Assembly (NCBI RefSeq): GCF_905220565.1
Contig: NC_059405.1
Span: forward strand, 12,416,081-12,480,080
DNA length: 64,000 bases
Reading direction: 5' to 3'
Source: Melitaea cinxia
Taxonomy: Eukaryota > Arthropoda > Insecta > Lepidoptera > Nymphalidae
Part shown: positions 22,689-34,950 of the stretch, in pieces
Layout of the letters: the number at the start of each line of letters is the position of its first letter
Position numbering within the stretch: position 1 is the stretch's first letter
Program-made: the position numbers and the translations under genes
The notes under the pieces: generated by a model
What the model saw: only the letters and a program-made list of their open reading frames with translations
Database searches by the model: none
What the model was told of the DNA's origin: nothing

Positions 22689-23454
22689 AACATAAAACTA
22701 CAAACTACAGTAAACAGATACAAAGTTATGCATATTATAAGTCAAAAATTATTTTTAAAGTTGCTAAAGAACATTTATTACAGATCATTTCCTTAAAATG
22801 ATAATATTATAAACCCTTTATACTCTTGCATCATAATATTACGAAAACTTTATGTGATCATTCGCCTTGAATGGATAATAGAAAAACTTTTAGTATAAGA
22901 GGTAGTCGTAAAAGCAGATTCATTCGTTCTTTTACATCAAGATTAATGAAGGGTTAGGCGTTGTGGCACACTACGTATATATTATACCTATATATTTGTT
23001 ACATAGCTTTAACCTTTCAATCCAAACTATTAATTTACTAAATATTTTATAGACTTTTTTACTAACAATAATGTGCTACTTAAAAGATTATAATTAAGCG
23101 ACAGCAAAGCTGCTTCCCAAGACTATTTAGAATTGTTGTTTCCACCAGTTTTAATATTCGCTAAATAGTAATAAAATATTTAGTTACAAAAAAAACTCGT
23201 GTACGTACGTAGAAGATGCACAATAGCTTTCAGAGAGAAATAAGAAAAATATACAGTTATTGATTAGAGATATTTGTCTCAGAATTGAGTCCTAAGACTA
23301 TGTATACGTATTTCTAATACTTATAGATAAATAAATGAATATTAAGCCTATAGCAATTGATATATTTAAGTATGAACTTGTACGAGACATTATATATAAA
23401 AAACTAGAACTTAATTATAGGATATAATACAGATATTATATTTAATTATAGAAT
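22689..23454. other. AT-rich non-coding stretch
   Basis: Nothing recognised. Confidence 0.45.
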
Positions 23455-23562
23455 ATTTATTTCACTCGAGATTTATAATACCGACTAAATCTTTTTTGTT
23501 TAATCTGAATTTTAAAATTTTTCATAATATTAGTACCATACTAAAGAATAATATTATATATA

Positions 23563-24071
23563 TGTCGGCACTAGCACTGTCGTACGAATTAGCAAGGAAT
23601 TTATAAACAACAGATGCACATCGTTCGATAGTCAACTACCCTCACTCATTATATTACTCGAGTTATTCTGACGTGTAAAAACGAACGGTGCAGCCGCGGC
23701 TAAGGCAGTCTTGGATCTAGCTTGGCACGGTGCACTTGTTGTATCCTGCTAGTAACTTAACCTAGACTCTTTTAATAATTAATTTGTGCAAACGAATTAA
23801 TTGTTACATAGCGTTCTATAACTTGGCTGGGCGGACAACTCGAGCAGTGAAGGTGAGCGTTGATACGTATCTCAAAGGGGGCCTCCTTAAACCTACACCT
23901 AGGTCGCAAGTCCTAGGCACTGCTCTGAGTTACTCCCTCTGCCACACAATGGACTCGACACCCGCACGGTGAATTCATCGAATCCTAAGAAGTTCGGCCC
24001 CCTCTCCGTTAACTTATAAGTATCTTTTGTTACCTCATATTGAAATTAACCAGTCTGACCTCCTACTTCCG

Positions 24072-24074
<3 letters not shown>
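23563..24074. repeat. Possible solo LTR (512 bp)
   Basis: Starts TGTCGGCACTAGCACTG and ends CTTCCGACA, so it begins TG, ends CA and has short inverted termini TGTCGG/CCGACA. Its composition is richer in G/C than the flanks. The flanking bases (ATATA / TACAT) are not a clean duplication, but the right flank is an expanded (AT)n. I see no internal retroelement genes. It could also be a non-LTR fragment. Strand undetermined. Confidence 0.4.

Positions 24075-24075
<1 letters not shown>

Positions 24076-24109
<34 letters not shown>
24076..24109. repeat. (AT)n microsatellite
   Basis: An uninterrupted dinucleotide run after the possible LTR. Confidence 0.9.
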
Positions 24110-24111
<2 letters not shown>

Positions 24112-24168
24112 TATTAATTTCTATCCTCAAAAAGAAACAGTTTTCAGCAATTTTTACAAATATGAATA

Positions 24169-24406
24169 TCTATAATATAAAAATGAGTCGCTGAATGTGT
24201 TGCTAAGCGCAAAACTCGAAAACGGGGTTCTTACGGAGAGAAAAATTCTAAAAAAAAAAATTTAAATTTCCTGAAAAAGTCTAAAAACAACACTTTTCTA
24301 TACTCCCATATAAAAGATTTGTGATAATACTTAAAAGTCAATTTGAACTTTAATACCATACGATAAAGTTTGTGTTAGGCGATACGAAGTTCGCCGGGCC
24401 AACTAG
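24169..24406 (+). mobile_element. Short non-autonomous Helitron
   Basis: Starts TC (TCTATAATATAAAAATG) after A and ends ACTAG before T. Just before the end, GGCGA...TCGCC forms the expected hairpin (GGCGATACGAAGTTCGCC). The same terminal design recurs at 47583 and 49892. Confidence 0.7.
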
Positions 24407-24407
24407 T

Positions 24408-24763
24408 TTACTATAAAATATTAAGTTTAAATTTCATTTGTCATTCATTTCTTTCAGTATATGAATTATTTGTATCAATTGAATATATTTTGTAATCCGC
24501 AATAAAAACACAACTCAAGGACAACAACATAAATCTTTTTCAATTGTAATCCGCTTTAGATTGAGGCACACATGCCCCATAATTTCTACTTAGAAGAAAA
24601 GATCTAGTTTATCTTTAAGATTTTATTTATATTCAAATGTGTTTTAAATTACAAAATCATATTAAATATATTATAAATTTACTATATGTTTGATATAAGA
24701 ATAAAAAAGGACTTAGAACAGTTAGATACCAACATTGACATAAGAATTCTTCAGACACAAGTT
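24408..24763. other. AT-rich spacer
   Basis: Nothing recognised. Confidence 0.4.
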
Positions 24764-24972
24764 CTCTTCCCGTGGGTGTCGTAAGAGGCGGCAATGGGAT
24801 AACACAGTTAATACACCTTGGAACTTAAAAAGCCGACCGATGACGGGATAACCATCTAACTACTGGCTTTGAAATACACAAGTCGAAGACGGGCAGCCGC
24901 GTCTTCGGTGCGACAAAGCCAGCCCTGCGGTCACCAACTCACCTGCCCAGCGTGGTGACTATGGGCAACACA
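24764..24972 (+). repeat. Family A repeat, 3'-truncated
   Basis: Holds the 5' two thirds (CCCGTGGGTGTCGTAAGAGG to GTGGTGACTATGGGCAACAC) and then stops. The tail with CCAGCAGTGGACTG is missing, which is unusual for a LINE-type copy because those normally lose the 5' end. Confidence 0.75.
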
Positions 24973-25368
24973 ATAAAAAATATATATATTAATTTAATTT
25001 TATACTGTCGACAAAAATAAATAAAGACACATTTTTTTTTTTATTTCACTTAATAGTTTGAATTATTATTACAATTATAATTATTTTGTTTGATTTATTT
25101 TATTTTACGGTATTTGTTATGTTCTAAAACACTAAATTTCCTAAATATTTTTATGTATTTAATTAAAAACCAATCAACAATATTAAAAAAATAATAATCA
25201 AGAACTAGAAAATATATATAAAATTCAACATATTTTTTTACAAATTGTGTTGCTTTTATACTATCCGAAGGATCTTCGTTCCTACCTGGTGTCCCATGAC
25301 ACCACATAATTTTTATATATATTTAGATAGCTTTGTTTTTGTTATATTTTTTTTATGAGAATGCTCTT

Positions 25369-25412
25369 TAACCGACTTCCAAAAAAAGAAGAGGTTCTCA
25401 ATTCGAATATAA
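25369..25412 (+). repeat. Family D fragment (5' end only)
   Basis: TTAACCGACTTCCAAAAAAAG and GAGGTTCTCAATTCG, followed within 10 bp by a reverse copy. Confidence 0.7.
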
Positions 25413-25422
25413 TTTTTAAATA

Positions 25423-25913
25423 TGATTGTGTTTACCCGCAAATGAAAAAAAAAACGACTTCATTTACATTAACAAGTAATACAACGTAAGTAGACGCAAC
25501 ATACAAGCATCAACTTTTGATTAAAACTACTACTTTCTAATGGATAATATAGCTTACTACGCTATAGTAGATTTGGCCGCGTAACATCATTTGATCGATA
25601 GACGCGTGACCGTCACATATAACGATTAATATATATATTACATATAAATAATATAACGAAAAAATAGTCAAGCAAATACGCATTTAGCATATATATGCAT
25701 TACATATAACTCGAAAAGTACTTGTTACTATCAACTAAATTCAAATGGAAACGCATGACACGCAATACCTTTCGATTAAAAAATTAAAAAATAATCATCG
25801 AAATCGGTCCGGTCCATCCAGTAAAAAGTTTTCAGGTAACCTACATAAAAAAAAAAACAAATAAAATACACACGTATTGAGAGACTCCTAATTTTTTGGA
25901 AGTCCGTTAAAAA
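25423..25913 (-). repeat. Family D repeat, diverged reverse copy
   Basis: Runs from GATTGTGTTTACCCGCAAATG to TTTTTTGGAAGTCCGTTAA. The middle is rearranged, with an unrelated AT-rich segment near 25540-25640. With the preceding fragment it makes a head-to-head pair. Confidence 0.65.
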
Positions 25914-26850
25914 GAACTGCTAGCTAGCTATGGTTACGAATTCCATGGGAATCGTGTACAATAAAACTTAGTTAACTTAAAAAATTAGTTGATTCTTACG
26001 GTATAAGTTTAAAATCCGCTCAAAATTTTAAACTTCCATCTTCAGTCTCATCATCATCATCTCTTACATTGATTTTTATATGTAGGTACAAATATCGGTA
26101 GATTTTTAATTCTAATGATAACTTTATACTCGTGGTAAAATGTATGTTCTAGTTTTAAATAAAACTTTGTAAATATAGTAATTTATAGTTTTATTAAATT
26201 CTAAATAAATTTACGTATGTTTTAATATACTTGGAAAAATGTTGATGCATAGAGTGGATGTTATAGTAGCATTTTATATTTTATTAGAGGACATGCGCAG
26301 TTGTATCAAGGCTATTGTTCCGCTCCTATGAATTGTAACGTGATATTTTACATATACCGCATAATCCCACTCAAGTAAAAATGATGATCAGGTTTGAATT
26401 AAGATCAGGTTCTTAGCCTATTGCATTAATTTATATAACTTACAAAACGAAATTTTGCAATCGATTTCAACACATTTTACTATAATGTAATAATATATTA
26501 AACATATTTTCCAGTACAAAAAACGAAAAGAAGAAAAACACACGAAAAACATCTAAAAATACAATTTTTCGATAGTTTGCTCAAGGTAAGAGTAACAACA
26601 GTTCGATATCAATCATGGAACTTAACTAAATCCTTTAATTCTTCCGAGTTTCGATAGCTTTTTCCGAGGACGTTTCATACCAATAAATTCGGATTAGACT
26701 ATTATTTTCAGATTTACTGAATAAGTTTTCTATCTGTACAAATTTATTGATGTCACTGACATACTCTGACTTTAAAGTTTACGATTTATTGCGGTCAGGC
26801 TCTGGTACATAATTCCCATCTGATGTACACAACTGTTAACATTTATATTT
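25914..26850. other. AT-rich non-coding stretch
   Basis: Nothing recognised. Confidence 0.4.
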
Positions 26851-27195
26851 GTACTTTTATTGATATTACTCTTATTGTTATTTGTTTAATACTGGAACAG
26901 TACAAATATGGCGACACCGTTTTACGAATAGTCAATATTAATTTCTAATTAGTCAGTCGCCATTTTTATTATCTGTTTTGCAGGATCGTTGCCCTATAAA
27001 TATTGTTGTAATTTAAATTTATGCTTCTAGTAACTATTAAAATATTTAATTTTTTAAGATTGTATTGATATTACTGTTATTATAATTTGGTTTAAGTATC
27101 GGAAGAGCACAAAGATGGCGACACCATCTTCCGAATAGTTAATACTAATTTCTGATTGGTCAGTCGCCATCTTTGTACTCTAATGGCGGGATAGT
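26851..27195. promoter_or_regulatory. Duplicated promoter-like motif cluster
   Basis: Two related ~145-bp units lie about 205 bp apart. The second holds CGGAAG (ETS-like), CAAAGATGGCGAC (YY1/pho-like core), ATTGGTCA (inverted CCAAT) and GTCGCCATCTTTG, the inverse of the YY1-like site. The first has the same layout with ACAAATATGGCGACACC and CAGTCGCCATTTTTATT. ETS, YY1 and CCAAT together are typical of TATA-less housekeeping promoters. A palindromic MITE duplicated in place would look similar. Confidence 0.35.
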
Positions 27196-28975
27196 TATCT
27201 CATAAACATGTATATTTGTAAGTGAAGAATTAGTTATTATTTTAATTAAGTTTGACTAACGTGGTTATTTGATAAATGGTGTATAAATGCTATAATTTAA
27301 AGTGAGAAATAACTGTTTTATTGAGTGTTTCAGTCGCATTTTACACAATGTTATAAATAAATGAAATATACGATAACATAGTCAATTATTATCGCAAAAT
27401 CAATATTTTGGTGTCAACCATTGGATTAACATTTTGATATTTTGATCGTTAATTAAATATTATAATTATATTTCAGTACAATAAACTTTAGCATTGCGTT
27501 TAAAGTGTTTTCGTATCATCAACATTTTCAGAATTCGACTTTTTTCAGTAGAGTAGACATACTTTTGGCAGACACGTCGGGGCGTCTTATATATCTAACT
27601 ATCCCTTGAGACTTAGAATGTAAGCCGCTTTCATTCTTCAAAATGCTTTCAGTGTATCATAATATTCAGAGTCAAAGCATTTTTTAAAAACTTGTACCTA
27701 CGATTGCAATATTTTCGTTGGTAGGTTTCAACATTCACATATCACTTATAACATACAGATACTTATACAATAGATACTTATTTATATTATTTAATAGGAT
27801 TGAAACTAAGCATTTTGCTAATTATATTTAGGGTAAATTAGGTTGGGATTGTAATTGAATGTTATTAGCAAATATTTCATGTCCGCCAGTGTATGTTAAA
27901 CGTCAGTATTTATAATACCGTTTGTGCCAAAGGTAATAAACATTGGCTTGGAAGCGTTACGTCGAGATTTTTATTTCGATTCGTCCGGTAAGTTGGACAT
28001 TCATCAGTACGGTACATATCGATCCGGGGATTGGATTGAATTCGGGTCAACGAATTTTGTATCACCGTAATATAATTGGAGTTCAACGACTTCCGTATTT
28101 GGACTATTTACATTTGCACCGGTACGTATAACGTTGGTATCTATTAAATTAAAGTTATGCAAGGAATTTAAAAAATTAAACCATGTAGAACTTCTTTTTA
28201 GTAATTATTTTAACTTAAAATAACATCCAAATTAAAGTAACAATCGTTTCAAATAGCTAACAATCTCACACTCATAGTGTAAATATTTTCTAAACCTTGC
28301 AGTAAGTCTAGCATACTGAATAATATGCAAAATATGCAATCACCTGCCTATAGCTCTGAGCAAAATTATATTATTTAAGAAAATATTAGACATCATTTGT
28401 TTATACATATATGTATAACAACATTCATCGTCCGCTCTTATGTCAAGATGATATCGTCAAGATATTTTAGTAACGTAATAATGTTCGTAAAATTTTATAC
28501 GGAACATAGACAAAAACGATAAAAATCCTCTTTTAACTCATTATGGTTTACGTTATATTGTTTTTTTTTTTTTAATATTAGTTGTAACCTGTATCATATT
28601 TTCATTACATATCTGAAAGGACATGTATAGAATTACTATCAGCATTGCTAAACGCTGTCCTATTTGAAATAACATTATTCTCTAATTGTAGCGCCTTCAG
28701 TCCCAAAACCGGGATAAAACATTAAAAAATTAACTGAAACCGACGTAAAAATTTAGCTATGCGAAAGAATTGGTATTATATTTTTGTTTTTGATTGTTGT
28801 TTTTATACTAATTTTGATGAAAATAACTTTTTTATATTTTAGAAATTTCGATAAAAATTGTTGATTATGAACTCGTTTTTATGACTGTTATTTCGCTATT
28901 GCTTGATTTAGACAAGGAAGATGCAAAAAATATTCGTAATATACTTTCACGATCTTTTTTCCTGTTTTGTGAGAC
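27196..28975. other. Unique AT-rich stretch with one G/C-richer block
   Basis: A block at 27930-28140 stays open for 62 codons and contains TCCGGTAAGTTGG, a good donor-like site at 27970. Its product is unknown to me. The rest is AT-rich. Confidence 0.35.
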
Positions 28976-29428
28976 ATGTTTCATCAATCAACCGTGGTCC
29001 CACTGACGACCTACATTACCTTCGTACAACTAAATAACGCTATTTTCGTGCCTTTAAAAAATCACTCGACCGTGATTAGGGAGACTGCGTACCACTGTCA
29101 GTTACGGTGCATTTTTAAAATAAACTTTTTAAAAAAAGATACGTATTATATTGTTATTGTCTTGGACGTTAGTATTCTCAGCAAAAATATATATTTTTTC
29201 CTTTTTTTCCCTATCACATTCCGTATAACTTTTTATTGGCTTTTAATAGACGACATCTGTCATTTTTTGTTTCTTTTTTTCTTAATGTACTCGTATTATG
29301 CGTTAATATTACGTTTCTACGCTCAAGAAAACTATGTTTATCTTTTAAAAATATATATTCATATACAGATTAAAACGACTATTACAGTAGCAATTTTAAA
29401 TAATATTCGTAGCCCTAATATTACTTAG
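28976..29428 (+). CDS. Unidentified 150-codon frame, doubtful
   Basis: An ATG-initiated frame with Phe/Tyr/Ile-rich hydrophobic stretches in the second half, which AT-rich DNA produces easily. The first 45 codons have more balanced composition. There is no family match, no clear splice context and no neighbouring exon. I list it because it is the longest ATG frame outside transposable elements, but chance is the likelier explanation. Confidence 0.12.
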   Translation: MFHQSTVVPLTTYITFVQLNNAIFVPLKNHSTVIRETAYHCQLRCIFKINFLKKDTYYIVIVLDVSILSKNIYFFLFFPITFRITFYWLLIDDICHFLFLFFLMYSYYALILRFYAQENYVYLLKIYIHIQIKTTITVAILNNIRSPNIT

Positions 29429-30894
29429 AATATAACATAACCTTCATTACAAAATATACTGAAAATCAATTATCTTTACATAACAGACTGCTAAATTGTG
29501 TGTATAAGAAATGTAAATAAAGGAAGACAAGGATTATAAACAAACCGGTGCTTCTTCATAACCGTGGGTGGAACGAGTCTGTTAAAGCTACGCTTTATTG
29601 AAATTTCAATCTCATCTCCATTACATAATCTTAAATACGTTAAAAATTAATATCACTATTGAACCATAATTTTATTTAATGGAATATGTATATCGGTAGG
29701 TGGGTCACCCTACCTTTTAGGGACATTTTCTGGGCGTATTGATAGAAATTTAATTATTCATTTCAATTAAAAGCTTCAATTTCAGTTGTCCCAGCGATTC
29801 AGCCTAGCAGCGTAGAGTAAAAACATTTCAATGAATAGACTATATATACATTTTTGAAAATATTTCTTAAAGGTTGTTCATATCGCAATATCCCCCTGAA
29901 CATGATTTGTGCAGAGTTACCTTTTCAATTACACATAGTTGTTAAAGATGTCACTTTACTAAAAAAAGCAATTTGAATATCGTCTGCCATAAGTATCCTA
30001 TTCGATCCATTCGTATTTTATTATCAGCAATATTGCATATTTATTGTAAGTACTAATATAAAAATGTTTCGTAAGAAATTCAGAAACATTTAATTACTAT
30101 CTCTATTTCAATTTCAATTAAGATATAAAATAATAACAGTAATCTAATTAAACTATACATCAATAAATTTATATCATATAAAATAAGTACATTTTGCTCA
30201 CCGACACAAAACGATATTTAGATTGATCCCTAGATCCGAAAAATTAACGTACAGGCTTAAAACTTAATTAGAATTCGGTAAAGGTATGGGTGAACCAATT
30301 TACGAGACCTGTCTAGCTAAGTCTGTCAGACCAATGTCACTGTCTAAATAACTATCCACGTTCCGAAAATACAAACGACTGGTATACGCCATTAATTAGT
30401 AAAGAATAACGCAAATATTTATATCAATATATCTTCTATCTTTACTTCTGATCTCTAGGTCAGCCATATACTTAACTGATGTTTAATAAGTGTTAGTTAG
30501 TTAGTTTTTATATGTTTAGTTAGTTTTTATATGTTTTTAGTATATATTAGTATATTAAATTCTATTACATTTTTATGAAATATAAATTACAGCTACTATC
30601 TTACTACAAAACGTATTGACCGTAATAGTTTTGTATTAACTTCCTTCGTTTTATTATTCACAAAGTAATGACTAAATATTTAATTAGTAATGATTTTTAA
30701 TTTTTATGTCTTTGATTGTAAGTGCTATAAAATACTGTTGTTATATTATTTTATCAGTTTATTATATTATATTATTCTAATGTATATATGTATTGCTTGT
30801 AAGTATTAATGTGTAGATATTTGTATGTAAGTTTATTATAATATAACTGTACCACCTACCCGATTTTCAAATAAATAATACTCAATCCTATTTC
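29429..30894. other. AT-rich non-coding stretch
   Basis: Only a small direct repeat of GTTAGTTTTTATATGTTT near 30497-30540 is notable. Confidence 0.45.
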
Positions 30895-31022
30895 GGGTTG
30901 TCTGGAAGAAATGGCTAACTAGCCATAAGACCGCCTCTTGTACTACACATTCTTAAGTTGTCTGTATTATTATTATTTTGTATTTGCATATTGTGGTGTA
31001 CAATAAAGAGTAAATAAATAAA
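30895..31022 (+). repeat. LINE 3' tail (family F)
   Basis: TGTCTGGAAGAAATGGCTAAC, then GCCATAAGACCGCCTCTTGT and TTGTGGTGTACAATAAAGAG with an (AAAT)n end. The AATAAA is a poly(A) signal. This is a common 3' UTR of lepidopteran non-LTR elements. Reverse copies are at 32.8 and 58.1 kb. Confidence 0.65.
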
Positions 31023-31025
31023 TAA

Positions 31026-32242
31026 TATTTGTATATAATATGAAGTATCATATTAATCTAAATGTGAATATATATATATGAACATAATATATATATGAAC
31101 AGATAGTCCTATCTGTATCCCTCGGTAAAGTCATCTTTAAAAAAATCACAAACGTCTATTGTCATTCTCGCCAAATTCGTTCTTTTGAGGTGCACAATTC
31201 AACTAAATTGTTACTTGGGCGAGCGTGCTTCGCTCATCCATTAGATAACTTAGTTCGATTAGATAGCGACCCTCTTGTGCTTGACCGCTCGAGATGATAC
31301 CACCTTTGCCCCCTTCTTGTCATTGTGTAGTGATTATAGGCCGTTACCACCACGCTAATATTTGGTTTAATCGTTGAGTATTATTATAAAAGAAGAGGAT
31401 TAAATCATTGACATATCAGACGTAGTAGATATTTTATTATTATTATTATACTGTACGTAGTACTGTGCGTAGTACTACTATACGTAGTAGATAAATTTTA
31501 TTATATTATACTGTAACCTAACCTTTATAACCATATTTATTTTTATTAAAAATATTTATAATGTTTTTATAGATTATTCTAGATGGTGCTTGTATCTTTG
31601 GCTACGTAGAAAAACTTGAGTGAATTTTGGTAGCTTTACTTGTTTCTTTCCCGGTTATCCGATTTTTTTTTTAAGTAAAAGTAGCCTATGTTTCTTATGA
31701 TGTAGGTCATCGGAAGATAAATGAATTGAATTTTTATAAAATGATTCTTCTTTTTGCTATAAAAATTTTGTATAAATTTTATGAATTGATTAAAAAAGTG
31801 GAATATAAAAAAGTTACATTGGACTGAATTGTTTTTCTTGAGAGCTCGCGAGGAAATCTTCAGGGAAGGTTTCTTAAGTATAACGCAAACGCAAAACAGA
31901 AAATAAAAATAACAGAAATATAAAAAAAATGTATTTTATAGTATACAATCGATTCATATAAACACATTAAAATGTTTTGAAACTCTCAACGGATTGAGAA
32001 ATCCTTTAGGGAAACACAAACAAGTGAATTTTAATTAGGTTTTAGAAATAAACGTTTAATTAATTATTTTAACTCTTTTTTATGTATGTTCTCTCTTAGA
32101 CCCTTTCATGAGATACGTGTTATTCAGAACAAATTATTTCTTTGCCCCTAAAAATTACACAGCAAATCACGGGAAGTAAATTAGTATTAAAACAGAAAAT
32201 GTTTATTTTATATCAACTTTAAGAAAACAAAAAAGAAAACAT
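31026..32242. other. AT-rich stretch
   Basis: 31150-31350 is somewhat richer in G/C without an identifiable product. 31440-31495 has short CGTAGTA repeats. Confidence 0.4.
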
Positions 32243-32325
32243 CAGCGTGGTGGATTAAGCCTTGACCCTTCTCCTACATGGGGAAAGAGGCCTATGCCCA
32301 GTAGTGGGATATTACAGGCTGAAGC
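32243..32325 (+). repeat. Family B SINE, 3' end
   Basis: CAGCGTGGTGGATTAAGCC, TCTCCTACATGGGGAAAGAG and GTGGGATATTACAGGCTGAA. 5'-truncated. Confidence 0.75.
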
Positions 32326-32740
32326 ATAAGAAAACATAAACGTCATTGTTAAACAGTAATAAAACATTTTTGATAATAAATCTAGAAACTAATTATACAT
32401 CGTATATTATTTTATATTGTTATTCCATAACGTTACTGGCTAACCTTCCAAGATATTACATGTTACAGATTTGTTATAAATTTTAGAGCACAATTTACTA
32501 TCACACAAACAATATAAGAGAAGAACAATCACTCTAAGCTAAATAAATTTAGATAGCTAGCGTAGCTCCATGCGCCAATAATTATTGCAACATTGTTTCA
32601 TGCTGGTGCAATAAATGTTGATATTGTTTGCTATTTTTGGCCTTTACACTGCTTCGATTACAAATACTGTCTGTAACATATTTTTAGAATTACGTACATG
32701 AAGTGAATATACATTTGATTGAGCTCCCATTACTATAATA
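32326..32740. other. AT-rich spacer
   Basis: Nothing recognised. Confidence 0.4.
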
Positions 32741-32900
32741 TAACATAACAATACACTTTATTGTACACCAATACAGAAATAATACATATCAGATTTATTT
32801 TAACAGAGTATCATAAGGTACAAAGGGCGGTCTTATCGCTGAAAAGCGATCTCTTCCAGGCAACCTAGGAGCACAGGAGGTGGTATTGTGTCGGTGTAGG
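32741..32900 (-). repeat. LINE 3' tail (family F), reverse
   Basis: On the minus strand: CCTGGAAGAGATCGCTTTTC, AGCGATAAGACCGCC, then TGGTGTACAATAAAGTG. The AGCGATCTC/GAAAAGCGAT pair forms a short hairpin. Confidence 0.7.
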
Positions 32901-32944
32901 TGTACAAATTGAGACATAAATGTTTGAATATATTTACTTAAACA

Positions 32945-33043
32945 CATATACATATAGGTACATACATACATACATACATACATACATACATACACACACA
33001 TACATACATACATACATACATACATACACACATACATACATAC
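32945..33043. repeat. (CATA)n tetranucleotide microsatellite
   Basis: About 24 CATA units with occasional CACA. Gives a spurious Met-Tyr-Val-Cys repeat frame on the minus strand. Confidence 0.9.
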
Positions 33044-33074
33044 TATTAAAATAAAATGGAGCAGTTTTATCATT

Positions 33075-33432
33075 TTCTTAATATTTGTTTACTTTCGCTT
33101 TTGACAGCCTATGTATAGGCGAAGGCTATAAAATATGGCTTTAGTACGTGAGTAGTACCTATTCTGTCAAGTACGTGGAAACTCTTTAGAAAGACGAATA
33201 TAAACATCTTTCCAATAAGTAAAGTATCAATGCTTCTATGCTATAAAACAGTCTTTGACATGTAAATAATTGCTACGATTATTTGCACTGGTAATAAAAA
33301 CTAACGGTATTCGAACACTAATATATATAATAATATATAATAATATATATAATCTACATACTAAAATTAATGTTTTTGGTGTGTGATAGTGAAACGCGTA
33401 GGTATTTCAATAAATAAAATGTCTTCTAAAAA
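33075..33432. other. AT-rich spacer
   Basis: Nothing recognised. Confidence 0.4.
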
Positions 33433-33481
33433 AAATACAGTCGAATTGAGAACCTCCTCCTTTTTTGGAAGTCGGTTAAAA
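33433..33481 (-). repeat. Family D fragment
   Basis: CGAATTGAGAACCTCCTCC and TTTTTTGGAAGTCGGTTAA only. Confidence 0.8.
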
Positions 33482-34614
33482 AGCCAGAGGGAGGTACAGT
33501 GCAGTTTCATCAATGAAAATGTTATAATATATCATAAGGCGGACTTCTTTTGAAAATATTATCACTTTGTGAAATTTTCGTTAAAAATAGATAAAAACAA
33601 GATAAAAAAATAAATTTTTTGAAATTTTTGTTTTGATGAAGTTATCAAAGACACAGTATATTATGCATATACAAATAAACTGTGATGTTTTTTTACGTAT
33701 GGCGCTGTGCCAAGGATACCTGTCGTCAACACCGATGATCGAGGATCCTGAGGAACTTAATTCGATAATAATTATTTTACTTGTCATAACAAATTTCCTT
33801 TTAATTTTATAATAATTTAAAATGGTCAAAGATTTTATGAATAATTATTACAATCAAAATATCAAAAGGAGTTGTTTTCATTTATACGTATACCTATATT
33901 TTTTAACTAATACAATTATTTACAATTCGACTAATTGGTAATTTTTAATGGCCTTCAGTTGTGCCCGCGGATATTTACGATTTATTAAATTCAGTAAAAT
34001 GCAATGAAAAATTGTGGGATATTTTTTTTATAACACTTATATTTCAGATGGTAAAAGTGAACTAAAAAGTACACAAGACACTTCCCATATTTACAATTTA
34101 TGCGATACATTATTCAGTTGTACAGCGTTGTAGCAGTGGCGTGCACTTTGCTGTTCAAAAATGCTACCTGTCACGGATAGCCAGTGCAATCGCAAATCAT
34201 GCTAAAAGACTTGGTTGAATGGAAGAATGAATGTAACGATAATGGAATGAACGTTAAACACAATGACCACCGATTTTCCTGACCGGGTTTTGGTCAGCAA
34301 TTTATTGTTTGCCCGATAAAGTCCGCTTGACATCTCATTCATTCATCGGGTCATTAGATTATTTGGGTTGATTTATTCGATGTCGCCGATATTCAAACCG
34401 ATAATGACTTTTGATTTAACTGAAAACTCAGTTTGAAGTAAAAGTTTCGGATGATAAGATTGTTTGAAATTTCTTGTTAAGATTTATGTACGAGATATTA
34501 TCGACTTAAAAGTAAATATATTTAGAAATAACAGCATCCTTGCTGTTTATATTGACTTTATCGATATTTCATTGTTAGTTAAATATGTTATATTCCGCTG
34601 AATATTATATTAAC
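33482..34614. other. AT-rich stretch
   Basis: Nothing coding. A G/C-richer part at 34130-34360 (GCAGTGGCGTGCAC...) may be an old repeat I cannot name. Confidence 0.4.
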
Positions 34615-34950
34615 AACCGCTCTTGTGCGATGAGTGTAGTCGCCTAAAACACGGGCGGTTTGCGGGTTCGATTCCCGCTCATAATGGATATTTGTATTTG
34701 AACAAATATTAGTTTCCGGTTTTAATGTCTGTCCTTGTGGATCTATGCCTCACGCTCTACTCTGCGCTCTCACGTGATAATGCTAAGCCGTCGGTCCCGA
34801 TTGTTATCATAGATACCTGATAGCAACCGTTATTCCATAATAGGGAACATATCCGCCAACCCGCAGTGGAGCAGTGTGGCGGATTGAGCACCAAACTTTC
34901 TCCTACATGGAGAAAAAGGTCTATGCCAAACAGAGGGCTGTTACAGATAC
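34615..34950 (+). repeat. tRNA-derived SINE (family B), near full length
   Basis: The head has GTGCGATGAGTGTAG and the B box GCGGGTTCGATTCCCGC. The body has CTGATAGCAACCGTTATTCC, the 3' part CCGCAGTGGAGCAG and TCTCCTACATGGAG. The head differs from that at 9.8 kb, so this is another subfamily. Confidence 0.8.

Noticed and set aside
32795..33073. Met-Tyr-Val-Cys repeat protein
   Set aside because: Translation of the (CATA)n microsatellite next to a LINE tail.
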